NCBI GenBank assembly: GCA_016871275.1
Contig: VFZG01000009.1
Location: 1 to 64,000, forward strand
DNA from: Acidimicrobiia bacterium
Lineage (GTDB): Bacteria; Acidobacteriota; Vicinamibacteria; Vicinamibacterales; UBA2999
DNA: 64,000 nucleotides
Direction of reading: 5' to 3'
The notes under the pieces were generated by a model that saw nothing but the letters and a program-made list of their open reading frames with translations, was not told where the DNA came from and did not search any database. The translations under genes were made by a program, and so were the position numbers. This document shows, piece by piece, positions 27,266-36,517 of the stretch (its first letter is position 1; every line of letters starts with the position of its first letter).

Positions 27266-29795
27266 TTACGCGCTGAGCACTATTGCAGGCGGGCCTGCCA
27301 GCCAGCCAAGTACCACGGTGATCGGAGGGTTGCTGACCTCATCGCAGACCGCGAGCACTCGCTGGCCGTCTGCCGTCATCGCGGACTTCCTGTCGGCGTT
27401 GTGGAGTCGGAACGTCACTGCGCCGCTGTTCTCGCACGGCCGCATCACGCGGCTCGGCTGGCCAAACACTGGTCCCGGCGAGACGGACACCGCCATGATG
27501 TCGCCTGTCGGCGTCGCGAAATACACTTCACGACCATCGCGGCGCCAGGACGGCTCCATGCCGCCGCTGCGGGAAATCTTCACGCGCTCGCCGTCCGGTT
27601 CCGCCACGTAGACTTCCAGGCCATCCGGCTTGAGGACTTGGTAGGCGAGCAACCGGCCGTCCGGCGACTGTGCCACGTGGTTGATCCTGAATGATGACGC
27701 GCTGAGCACGGTTTCCGGCGCGGCGGGGCGTCCGACCGGAACCGCCAGCACCGCGCCCGATTCACCAACTCGCACGTCGCGGAAGAACAACAGCCGCCCG
27801 TCGGGCAGCCAGTTGAGCGGCATCACACCCACGTCGCCCCGGTAGACCTGCTGCGGCTCGCCGGTGCCGTCCGCGGCGACCTTGAAGATGGTCGATTGCC
27901 CGGCGCGATCGGATGCAAACACGATCTCACGGTCGTCCGGCGACCAGACCGGCCACCAATCCGTCGCCGGGTGATTGGTCACGCGGGTCATGGTGCCGGT
28001 GGCCGTGTCGGCCACCCAGATATCATGCGAGCCGCGAGTGGCGTCAACCGTGCTGTACGCCACGCGTCGTTCGTCATGCGACAGGACGACCCGGTAGAAG
28101 GTGCCTGGCTCGCCGAGTTGGGCGAGCGGCTTGCCGGCGCGATCGAACCACAACAAGCGAGATGGCGCGTGCGTCCCACCCAGATACGTCAGCAGGCGCC
28201 CGTTGGCCGAGGCCGAAAAACCGGCGGCGGCGCTCGACGTATTCCGCCGGACACCTCCCGCGACGGCGCGCGGCGAGCCGCGCAGCGTGCGGGTGGACGG
28301 GTCGAAGGCATGGGCCAGCAGCGCGCCGTCTTTGGTATACAGCAGGTCACCATTGGCGTAGACGGCGTTCGACTGCGATTCGGCGAGTTGGGTCGTCTCC
28401 GATGAGTCAAGCGAGCCGATACGCAATGCGTTGGTCACGCCGCGCACGGTGCGCACGGTGAACACAAAGTGGCGGCCATCTGGGAGGAAGTGCGGCCAGC
28501 GATGCGAGTTCTCGGTCGCAGTGTCGAGCGTGGTGACCGGCTCGAGCGTGCCGCCGGCGGCCGGTACCTTCCACAACGCGCCGCGATTTTCCGGTGCCAC
28601 GACAATGATGTCGTCCTTGCTCCAGGTCGCACCAAGGTGGACGACCAACGGGCAGATGACCTGGACGGGGCCGCCATCGGCGGGCACACGCTTCAGGCGT
28701 CCGCCGGCGCGAAAACCAACACGGGCCCGTCGGGCGGCCAGAACACAAGGCCAGCAGCCCCTTCCGTACCCGGCAGTGCAACCGGCGCCGACGAGGACAG
28801 GCTTCTGACCCAGAGCATGACCTCGCCGCCGGGGCCGGGGCCGATGAACGCGATCCGCCGGCCATCGGGAGAGGCCACGGGCCAGCTCTCGTTCACGTTC
28901 GGGGACATCGGCATCGAGAACGTGAATTCCAGCGGCTCATCGTCGGGCGCGCCGGACCCGCGCGCGCCGAGTTGGTACCACACGGCGGCGCCAATCAGCG
29001 CCACCGCGATCAGGGCGGCCGCCAGCGCAGCCGGTCGTCGAACTGATGCGGGCGCGGCCGGCTGGGCCGCACCGGCATCGTCAAGATCGACTCGCGCCTC
29101 GGCGATGTCGCGGATGCGCCGCTTCGGGTCCTTCTCGAGACAGCGCGGAATCACGCGTCGAAGATGGGCCGGCGTCGACGGCGGCAGCAGGCTCAGGGCT
29201 GGCGCGCGCTCGATGATCGCCGCGATCACATCCGACGTGGTCTCGCCGTTGAACGCCCGCTTCCCCGTCCGCATCTCGAATAGGCCGCACCCGAACGCCC
29301 AGATGTCCGTCCGCTTGTCGATGCCTTTGCCCCGAGCCTGATCGGGACTCATGTAGGCGGCCGTCCCGAGAATCACGTCACGCGCGGTGCCGTGGACCGT
29401 GATGGCTGGCGAGTTGGCGGAATCGACATCCGAGGACTCGCCCGCCGCCATGGCGATCGCCTTGGCCAGACCGAAGTCGAACACCTTGAGGCGTCCCTCG
29501 TCCGTGATCTTGATATTGCCCGGCTTCAGATCGCGATGCACGATGCCAACTTCGCAGGCCACGTCGAGAGCGTCGGCGAACTGTCTGGCGCAGTCGAGCG
29601 CCTGGTCAATGCCGAGCGCGCCGCGGGCAATCCGGTCGGCCAGCGTGTCGCCCTCGACCAGTTCCAGCATCAGCGCCGGCAGCGCGCCGTTGTCTTCGAC
29701 GCCGTAGATCGCGCTAATATTCGGGTGGTTGAGCGCGGCCAGGGCGCGGGCCTCGCGCTCAAAGCGCGCGACCGCGTCGATCAAGTCACAAAGGG
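27266..29795 (-). pseudogene. Ser/Thr kinase with TolB/WD40-like (PD40) C-terminal repeats; 5'-truncated and frameshifted
   Basis: Kinase part (28693-29795) has HRDLKPGNIKI, DFGLAKA, AYMSPDQARG but starts at 'ARFEREARALAALNHPN', without Gly-rich loop or catalytic Lys. Repeat part (27266-28687) is in another frame; junction 'LVFAP|AGGRLKRVPADGGP'. Confidence 0.8.
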
Positions 29796-29880
29796 CATCT
29801 GCTGCGCAATCTGACACCCCGGAGACCAGCGGGTTCAATGCTATGATTCCGGCTTCAATTCCACGTATTTCTGTCAGCCA

Positions 29881-31542
29881 ATGCGTCGACACACCGACAG
29901 TACTCTCTGGGCATTTCTGAAGTCGCGATCCGAGGTGTCGCTGCCTCGCGTCATGGCGATTGCGGCGCTCTCCGGCCTTGCCAACGCGCTGCTGATTGCC
30001 GTCATCAACTCCGCCGCTCATGAGGCGTCGGCGGACCAGCCGGACGTCCGGAAATTCCTGCTGTTCGTCATCGCCCTGGTCACCTACATCGTGACGCAGC
30101 GCTACATCCTGCGCGTCTCGCAGATCGAGATCGAAAAGATCATCGAGAAGATCCGCCTCGGGCTGTCCGACAAGATCCGGCGGTCGGACCTGCACAGCAT
30201 TGAGACGCTCGGCCGCTCGCAGCTCTATGCGAGCGTCAATACCGACACGCTGGCCCTGTCGCGCGCCGTCCAGCCGCTGATGATCGCGTGCCAGAGTGTC
30301 CTGCTGGTGCTCTTCAGCCTGGGCTACATCTACCTCCTCGAGCCGATGGCGTTCTTCCTGACGCTGGCCATCTGCGGCATCGGCATCGCCATCCACTTCA
30401 GGAACAAGCAGCAGCTGGTATTCGAGCTCGAACAGGCCACCGCGAAGGAGAACGAGCTGTTCGACGTGCTGACGCACCTGCTGGATGGCTTCAAGGAAGT
30501 GAAGCTCAGCAGCGCGCGTAATCGCGATCTGTACGCGCACTTGCAGGACATCGCGGCACAAGCGGCGCACTACAAGACCCGCACCGGCATCCGCTACGCC
30601 GACTACTACCTGTTCACGCAGGTGATGTTCCAGCTGCTGCTTGCGGCCATGGTCTTCATCCTGCCGCAGGTGTCGGAGACGCTGGTCCAGCCTGATCAGA
30701 TCACCAGCCTGACCGCCTCCATTCTGTTCATCATGGGGCCGCTGACCGTCGTGGTCGGCGCCGTGCCGCAGTTGCGCACCGCGAGCCACGCCATCGACAA
30801 CATCACGCGACTCGACCAGGCGCTCGACATTGCGCAGGAGCTGTCGCGCGACCCGCACAACGGCGACCTCGTCACGCCGCTCGACTTCCACACCATCGAA
30901 GTCCGGCAGGGGGTGTTCAGCCACAAGGACAAGGACGGCCGCGCCCTGTTCACGCTCGGCCCGCTCACCTGCACCATCACGCGCCATGAAACGGTGCTGG
31001 TGATCGGCGGCAACGGCAGCGGCAAGTCCACGTTCTTCAAGGTGCTGACCGGCCTGTATTACCTGGATACCGGCGCGATCCTGGTCGACGGCGTCGACAT
31101 CACCGCACTGGGATATCGCCGGTATCGCGAGTTGTTTTCGGCCATCTTCTCCGACTACCATTTGTTTGCCCGCCTGTACGGCCTCACCAACATCGACGAT
31201 GCGAAGGTCGAGGAGATGTTGCGGGTGATGCAGCTCGAACACAAGACGTCGTGGCGGGACGGACGGTTCGAAAACCAGGACCTGTCCACCGGCCAGAAGA
31301 AGCGCCTCGCGCTGATCGTCAGCCTCCTCGAGGACAAGCCCGTGTGCATCTTCGACGAGTGGGCCGCGGATCAGGATCCGCAGTTCCGGCGGTTCTTCTA
31401 CGACACGCTCTTGCCCGAGCTGAAGGCCAAGGGCAAGACCGTGATTGCCGCGAGCCACGACGATCGGTTCTTCTCGGTCGGTGATCGCGTGCTGAAAATG
31501 GAAATGGGCACGTTTGTCCCGTACGAAGTGGAGAAGTCATGA
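29881..31542 (+). CDS. Cyclic-peptide export ABC transporter, PvdE/SyrD type (fused TM and ATPase)
   Basis: N-terminal TM domain, Walker A 'VIGGNGSGKSTFFKVLTGLY', 'DLSTGQKKRLALIVSLLEDKPVCIFDEWAADQDPQFRRFFY' typical of this exporter family. Confidence 0.92.
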   Translation: MRRHTDSTLWAFLKSRSEVSLPRVMAIAALSGLANALLIAVINSAAHEASADQPDVRKFLLFVIALVTYIVTQRYILRVSQIEIEKIIEKIRLGLSDKIRRSDLHSIETLGRSQLYASVNTDTLALSRAVQPLMIACQSVLLVLFSLGYIYLLEPMAFFLTLAICGIGIAIHFRNKQQLVFELEQATAKENELFDVLTHLLDGFKEVKLSSARNRDLYAHLQDIAAQAAHYKTRTGIRYADYYLFTQVMFQLLLAAMVFILPQVSETLVQPDQITSLTASILFIMGPLTVVVGAVPQLRTASHAIDNITRLDQALDIAQELSRDPHNGDLVTPLDFHTIEVRQGVFSHKDKDGRALFTLGPLTCTITRHETVLVIGGNGSGKSTFFKVLTGLYYLDTGAILVDGVDITALGYRRYRELFSAIFSDYHLFARLYGLTNIDDAKVEEMLRVMQLEHKTSWRDGRFENQDLSTGQKKRLALIVSLLEDKPVCIFDEWAADQDPQFRRFFYDTLLPELKAKGKTVIAASHDDRFFSVGDRVLKMEMGTFVPYEVEKS

Positions 31543-32597
31543 TCGGACGGCACTGGATTCGACGACGCGCGGCGGGCCCGGTGCTGGGCCTGTGCGCCCT
31601 GCTCGCCACCGGCGGCTGCGGCAACACCGAAATCATCGTGAGCGGCCACGAGTTCCTCAATTCTGGCTCGATGAAGGTTTCGGCGCTGGGACCGACGTGC
31701 GGCTGTCTCTCGCTCCGCAACCACTCGCCCCGCGAGATCATGCTCGAATCGACATTTTACGGTGTGCCCCTCGGCACCGTGCTGCTGGCCCCGCAGGAAC
31801 AGACCCGCGTGCTGTTCGACTGGGCCGGTGCCGAGAACCAGGACTTCTACCTGATCGACGCCTACGCGGTCGACGACCAGCAGCGGCGCGGCGGCAAACT
31901 GAAGATGTCGGAGTTGGTGTCCCAGTACGCGCCCTTCGTCGAGACGCAATGTGACGATCAAACCTGCCAATTTGGCGGGTTGGCGATGAACCGGGTGATC
32001 GAGGACGCCGAGGAACTCGAGCAGGAACACCCGACTCGCGGCATCGAGTTCACCAGCGTGATTGCCGCGTCGGCACCGCTCGACGAGTGCGGCTGCCTGA
32101 TGCTGACCAATTTCTCCGCTCACGACCTGACGATCCGTGCCACGCTGCACGGCACGCAGACCGGACAAATGGACCTGTCCGCAGGCGTCACCGTGCCCAT
32201 CTCGTTCGACTGGGCCGGCACGCTCGACAACGACGCCTACATCATCGACGCCGTGGATGTGCGCACGCCGGGAGATCCGCCGCTGGCGGCCAACTCGCCG
32301 GCCAACGCCCCGGGCGCGGCCACTTCGCCGACCGACCGGCCCGGCTCCGCCATGACGGTCCGGCTCAAGGATTACGTCAAGATTGACGGCACCCTGGTCA
32401 ACATGACATGTGCGGCGGACTTTGCGGAGTTCGTCAACCATCGCACCCCGAACCTCACCGAGGCCATGGTGCGCTGTCCGTGGAAGCCCGGGAATTCCAA
32501 CGGCCTTGGCATGCGCGTCGCGTACGACAAACGTACCCAGCAGTCCAAGATTGACGCCGCCGGCACGCCGACACCGGCGCCGAAACCGGCACGATAA
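31539..32597 (+). CDS. Putative lipoprotein with two tandem copies of an uncharacterised Cys/FDWAG domain
   Basis: ATGA overlap with the exporter; signal and lipobox-like 'LCALLATGGCGN'; repeats CGCLSLRN...GVPLGTV...FDWAG..NQDFYLIDAYAV and CGCLMLTN...GTQTGQM...FDWAG..DNDAYIIDAVDV. Confidence 0.7.
   Translation: MIGRHWIRRRAAGPVLGLCALLATGGCGNTEIIVSGHEFLNSGSMKVSALGPTCGCLSLRNHSPREIMLESTFYGVPLGTVLLAPQEQTRVLFDWAGAENQDFYLIDAYAVDDQQRRGGKLKMSELVSQYAPFVETQCDDQTCQFGGLAMNRVIEDAEELEQEHPTRGIEFTSVIAASAPLDECGCLMLTNFSAHDLTIRATLHGTQTGQMDLSAGVTVPISFDWAGTLDNDAYIIDAVDVRTPGDPPLAANSPANAPGAATSPTDRPGSAMTVRLKDYVKIDGTLVNMTCAADFAEFVNHRTPNLTEAMVRCPWKPGNSNGLGMRVAYDKRTQQSKIDAAGTPTPAPKPAR
31698..31990 (+). repeat. Lipoprotein internal domain copy 1 (approximate bounds)
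   Basis: CGCLSLRNHSPREIMLESTFYGVPLGTVLLAPQEQTRVLFDWAGAENQDFYLIDAYAVDDQQ... Confidence 0.65.
32088..32430 (+). repeat. Lipoprotein internal domain copy 2 (approximate bounds)
   Basis: CGCLMLTNFSAHDLTIRATLHGTQTGQMDLSAGVTVPISFDWAGTLDNDAYIIDAVDVRTPG... Confidence 0.65.
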
Positions 32598-32608
32598 CGG
32601 AGCCCGCG

Positions 32609-33520
32609 ATGCACGCCATCATCGATCATCCACCCTCAAGCCGCTGGTCGCGGCTCAGGAACCGCGTTCGCGCGTTCGTGTTGAATCACGGCTTCGGCAT
32701 CGCGATCACGTCGCTGATCGTGCTGTTCGCGGTGGTGTTCTTCTGGCGGAGCATCGTCCACACCGTCAACCCCGGCGAGGCCGCGGTGTCGTGGAAACGG
32801 TTTTCAGGCACCCAAATCGACAAGCTCTACCTGGAAGGCACCCACTTCATCTGGCCGTGGAACAAGATCTACATTTACGACCTCCGGATCCAGAAGGTCG
32901 ACACCAAGGTCCCGGTGCTGTCGACCGACGGCCTTGAGATCAATATCGACGTCAGCATCCGCTACCGAGCCGAGGAGCGTACCCTGCCGCAGCTCCACAA
33001 GGAGGTGGGCGCCGACTACCCGGACCGCATCGTGATTCCACACGTCGTCTCCTCGGTTCGCGAAGTATTCGGCAAGTACCGGCCGGAACAGCTTTATACG
33101 CTGCGCGCCGATGATGTCCACGACCAGCTTCTCACGCGCGCGTCCAAGGGCACCCGCGAGCGTTTCGTCCTGATTGACGACGTGATCATCAGCCGCATCG
33201 AACTTCCTGAAGCGGTGCAAAAGGCCATCCAATCCAAGCTGACCCAGGAGCAGGAGGCGCTTGCCTACGAATATCGTCTCGTCACGGAGCAGCGCGAAGC
33301 CGAACGCAAGAAAATCGAAGCGACTGGCATCGCCGAATTCCAGCGAGCCGTGGCCCCCGGACTTTCGCAGCAGTACCTGCAATGGCGCGGCATCCAGGCC
33401 ACGCTCGAACTGGCCAAGTCCAACAACGCCAAACTGGTGATCGTCGGCGGAAAGGACGGCCTGCCGATCATCCTGAACACGCCGGACATTGCCAACGCGC
33501 CGCCGCCCCAACCGAGGTAA
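32609..33520 (+). CDS. SPFH/prohibitin-family (band 7) membrane protein
   Basis: Single N-terminal TM, 'TVNPGEAAVSWKRFSG...EGTHFIWPWNKIYIYDLRIQKVDTKVPVLSTDGLEINIDVSIRYR', then coiled-coil 'QEQEALAYEYRLVTEQREAERKKIEATGIAEFQ'. Confidence 0.88.
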   Translation: MHAIIDHPPSSRWSRLRNRVRAFVLNHGFGIAITSLIVLFAVVFFWRSIVHTVNPGEAAVSWKRFSGTQIDKLYLEGTHFIWPWNKIYIYDLRIQKVDTKVPVLSTDGLEINIDVSIRYRAEERTLPQLHKEVGADYPDRIVIPHVVSSVREVFGKYRPEQLYTLRADDVHDQLLTRASKGTRERFVLIDDVIISRIELPEAVQKAIQSKLTQEQEALAYEYRLVTEQREAERKKIEATGIAEFQRAVAPGLSQQYLQWRGIQATLELAKSNNAKLVIVGGKDGLPIILNTPDIANAPPPQPR

Positions 33521-33523
33521 GCG

Positions 33524-33745
33524 ATGAGCTCCCACGAAGAAGACACCACCGTCTATCGCGTCGTCATCAACCACGAAGAGCAGTACTCGATCTGGCCCGA
33601 GTGGAAAGAGATTCCCGCGGGCTGGCGTGCCGTCGGCCCGACCGGCAAGAAAGACGAGTGCCTGGCCTACGTGAAGGAGGTCTGGACCGATATGCGTCCG
33701 CTCAGCCTTCGCAAGTGGATGGACGAGAACAAAGCCACTACCTAA
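33524..33745 (+). CDS. MbtH-family NRPS accessory protein
   Basis: '[53 protein letters not shown]'. Confidence 0.97.
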   Translation: MSSHEEDTTVYRVVINHEEQYSIWPEWKEIPAGWRAVGPTGKKDECLAYVKEVWTDMRPLSLRKWMDENKATT

Positions 33746-33763
33746 TTCACTCAGTCAGGTCCG

Positions 33764-34504
33764 TTGAAGTCCCGTCCGAACGCCTGGATCACGATTCTCA
33801 ATCAGCGCCCCGATGCACGATGCCGCTTGTTCTGCCTGCCCTACGCGGGCGGCGGCGCGTCGATGTTTCGCACCTGGCCGTCGCACTTGCCGCCGGATGT
33901 CGAGCTGTGGCTGATTCAATTACCCGGTCGTGAAGAGCGCTTCCGCGAGCCGCGATTCACTCGCGTCGAGCCCCTCGTCGATGCACTCGCACCCCTGGTG
34001 GCGCCGTATCTGGACAAGCCGTTTTCGGTATTCGGGTACAGCATGGGCGGGCTGATTGGCTTCGAGTTGATTCGCGCGCTCCGCACGCGCGGTTCGGCGC
34101 TCCCCACACGTCTGTTCGTGACCGCGCGACAGGCGCCGCAGCTGATCGAGACGCGTCCGTCGCTCTACCAGCTGCCCGACGAACAGTTGTTCGAAGAACT
34201 GGATCGCCGGTACGGCGGAATCCCGTCAGAGGCGCTGAAGAATCCCGAGATTCGATCGGTGTTCGTGCCGTTGTTGCGGGCTGACATCGAGATGATCGAG
34301 ACTTACCGCTACCAGCCTGGTGAGCCGCTCGACTGCCCGATTTCGGTATTCGGCGGCCAGACCGATCGCATCACGCGAGATGAACTGGCGGCCTGGCAGG
34401 AGATGACGACTCGCGAGGTCGAGGTTCAGCAGTTTGCAGGCGGCCACTTCTTCATCAACACCAACCCCGCGCCTCTGCTGAGCGCGCTTTCGCGCGACTT
34501 GTAA
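33764..34504 (+). CDS. Type II thioesterase
   Basis: 'LFCLPYAGGGASMFRTWPSHLPPDVELWLIQLPGREERF', 'VFGYSMGGLIGFEL', 'AGGHFFI'; TTG start. Confidence 0.95.
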   Translation: MKSRPNAWITILNQRPDARCRLFCLPYAGGGASMFRTWPSHLPPDVELWLIQLPGREERFREPRFTRVEPLVDALAPLVAPYLDKPFSVFGYSMGGLIGFELIRALRTRGSALPTRLFVTARQAPQLIETRPSLYQLPDEQLFEELDRRYGGIPSEALKNPEIRSVFVPLLRADIEMIETYRYQPGEPLDCPISVFGGQTDRITRDELAAWQEMTTREVEVQQFAGGHFFINTNPAPLLSALSRDL

Positions 34505-34570
34505 CCGGTTGTAACAGGGACTGACCCCTTAACAGTGGTTTTTGATGCAATTTCTGCGTACCGCCCAGTG

Positions 34571-35485
34571 ATGCCAAGCAGCTTCGCCGATCCGACGCAG
34601 CCCGAGAACCTGCCACGGCTGCTGGCGTTCTTGTCGGAGGCACTGGGACGCCCCGTCACGAGCATCTCAGGTCCGCCGCACGCGATCACCGCCGGCGCAG
34701 GGATGCAGAACCGCAACTATGCCTGCACCGCGATCGCTGATGGCGAGACGATCGAGTGCGTGCTGCGGTGCAAGCCGGCACAGATCATGGCTTGGCGGCT
34801 GGATTGGGGCTTCTACGATCTCGATCGTGAGTTCCGCGTGCTCCAGGAACTGGCGCCGCTGAACCTCGGCGTGCCCACGCCGCATGCGTTCGGCATGAGC
34901 GACGCACTCGGCGAGACCGGCTTCGTCATGGCACGCCTGCCGGGCGTGCCGATGGCACACACGCCAGATGATGCGCTGCTGCCCGCGTACGCGCGGCTGG
35001 TGGCTGACGTGTCGATGATCCCAGCGAACGCCAGCGCGTGGATGGCCGCCAACCTGGTGTCGCGCACCAACGAGAACCTGATCGGATGGGTGGAAGAGAA
35101 ATCCGCGGACCTGGCCGGCGATCCGTTGCGCGGCTATTGCGTGGGATGGCTGCGTGAACACCGGCCGGCCTCGGGACCGATGGTGGTGTCGCACGGCGAT
35201 CCGAATCCGGGCAACGTCCTCGTCGACCGCGGCAAGATCACCGGCGTCGTCGACTGGGAATTCGCGTGCCTGACGGATGATCCACTGGCGGCACTGATGC
35301 GCGTCACCTGGATCTATCACTCCAGGGCGGTGCGACCGGCGTTCTGCGAGGCGATGGGCCGGTCGGTCGACGACCTGACCTGGCACATTGCGCTCGGACT
35401 GTTCCGCGAGCTCTACCTGATCCGGCACGGCGATCGGGCGGCACGGCAGGCAGAGCTGGCGTCGCTGGTCGGCTACGCGGTGTAG
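34571..35485 (+). CDS. APH-fold phosphotransferase family protein
   Basis: 'MVVSHGDPNPGNVLVDRGKITGVVDWEFACLTDDPLAALM' (HxDxxxxN and DxE/D motifs); ATG at 34571 preferred. Confidence 0.85.
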   Translation: MPSSFADPTQPENLPRLLAFLSEALGRPVTSISGPPHAITAGAGMQNRNYACTAIADGETIECVLRCKPAQIMAWRLDWGFYDLDREFRVLQELAPLNLGVPTPHAFGMSDALGETGFVMARLPGVPMAHTPDDALLPAYARLVADVSMIPANASAWMAANLVSRTNENLIGWVEEKSADLAGDPLRGYCVGWLREHRPASGPMVVSHGDPNPGNVLVDRGKITGVVDWEFACLTDDPLAALMRVTWIYHSRAVRPAFCEAMGRSVDDLTWHIALGLFRELYLIRHGDRAARQAELASLVGYAV

Positions 35486-36501
35486 CCCTTCTTCTTTCCT
35501 GCCTGTTCGTGCATCACCTTGATGCGGGCCAGCACGTCCGGGACGTGGCTCGTGTCCGGCGTTGACGTCCAGCGTCTCGAGATCTCCGCGTCCGTTCTGT
35601 CCACCTGGTCGAACAGCGGCATGAACTGATCGATGATCGTCTGCGGCAACGCGCGCATGTGCAGGAACAGCAGCCGAACCTCCTTCTTGCCGAAGGCGGC
35701 GCGCAAGGCGCGGCGCTCCGGAATGGTGAGGTCGGGATGCCAGAAGTCGGTCAGGAACACGCCGCGGTGACGATCGCTGTTGTTGACCGCTTCGTGCCAG
35801 TACGAGTCGTCGAGCAGCAGCACCTTGCCTTCGGTCCAGGTGCGCTCTTCGCCCGCGACCTTCAGGTAACAATCGCCGGGAATGTCGAGCGCCAGTTGGC
35901 AGCGGACACGGAAGTTGTCGGCGCTGTGATGGCCCTTGACGACGTACTTCGGGTCCAGCCACGAATAGAACGCGTCGGCAAAGGCGTAGTGGCTGTTACC
36001 GGCGTAGTCGTCCGCGGGCAGCGCCTCGACCAGCCGGTGCGCCTCTGAGGGGATGGTGCCGGCGGCGAAGTAGGCGTCCGGCAGGCGCGTGCCAAATGCC
36101 GACACAAACCCCTGGCGCCACTTGGCCTGCTGCGACGCGTCCGTGCCCGCATAGCTCATGGTGATGAACGACTCGCGGATGCGCTGTGCCTCCGCCTTGA
36201 GCGACTCGTAAAATCGCTCGACGATCGGCACCCATTCGTAGTCCGACGCATTCGGCCATGGCACGTTATGCAGCCCCGGGAAGATCGGCAGTACCCACGG
36301 ATCGATGTCGAGGTCCCCAGGCGGCGTGGCGTCGCGAGGATCGGGCTCATTGCCGCGCAGCACTTCGAGATAGTGCTTGAAGCGGTTCAGCTCCTGGCCG
36401 CCATCGGCGATCGACTTCCGAAAGCCGCCGGTTTCCATGATGCGGCTGATGGCGCCCCAGATCATCTTGCGGGCGCGAATGTCTGTCTCGGTGCGAATCA
36501 T
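35473..36501 (-). CDS. Aspartyl/asparaginyl beta-hydroxylase (AspH-type) domain protein
   Basis: 'HHSADNFRVRCQLALDIPGDCYLKVAGEERTWTEGKVLLLDDSYWHEAVNNSDRHRGVFLTDFWHPDLTIPER'; 16 nt downstream of the terminal NRPS/PKS gene. Confidence 0.85.
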   Translation of the reverse strand: MIRTETDIRARKMIWGAISRIMETGGFRKSIADGGQELNRFKHYLEVLRGNEPDPRDATPPGDLDIDPWVLPIFPGLHNVPWPNASDYEWVPIVERFYESLKAEAQRIRESFITMSYAGTDASQQAKWRQGFVSAFGTRLPDAYFAAGTIPSEAHRLVEALPADDYAGNSHYAFADAFYSWLDPKYVVKGHHSADNFRVRCQLALDIPGDCYLKVAGEERTWTEGKVLLLDDSYWHEAVNNSDRHRGVFLTDFWHPDLTIPERRALRAAFGKKEVRLLFLHMRALPQTIIDQFMPLFDQVDRTDAEISRRWTSTPDTSHVPDVLARIKVMHEQAGKKKGYTA

Positions 36502-36517
36502 GGCCGTGCTCCTGTGG

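Noticed and set aside
29811-29847. Sigma70-like promoter (ctgaca ... tatgat) before the exporter gene
   Set aside because: The two hexamers are about 25 nt apart, too far for a normal promoter; the -10-like tatgat alone is not enough.
28693-31458. 921-aa minus-strand ORF treated as one gene
   Set aside because: Only the part below ~29795 has kinase homology; the rest is antisense to the well-supported exporter gene.
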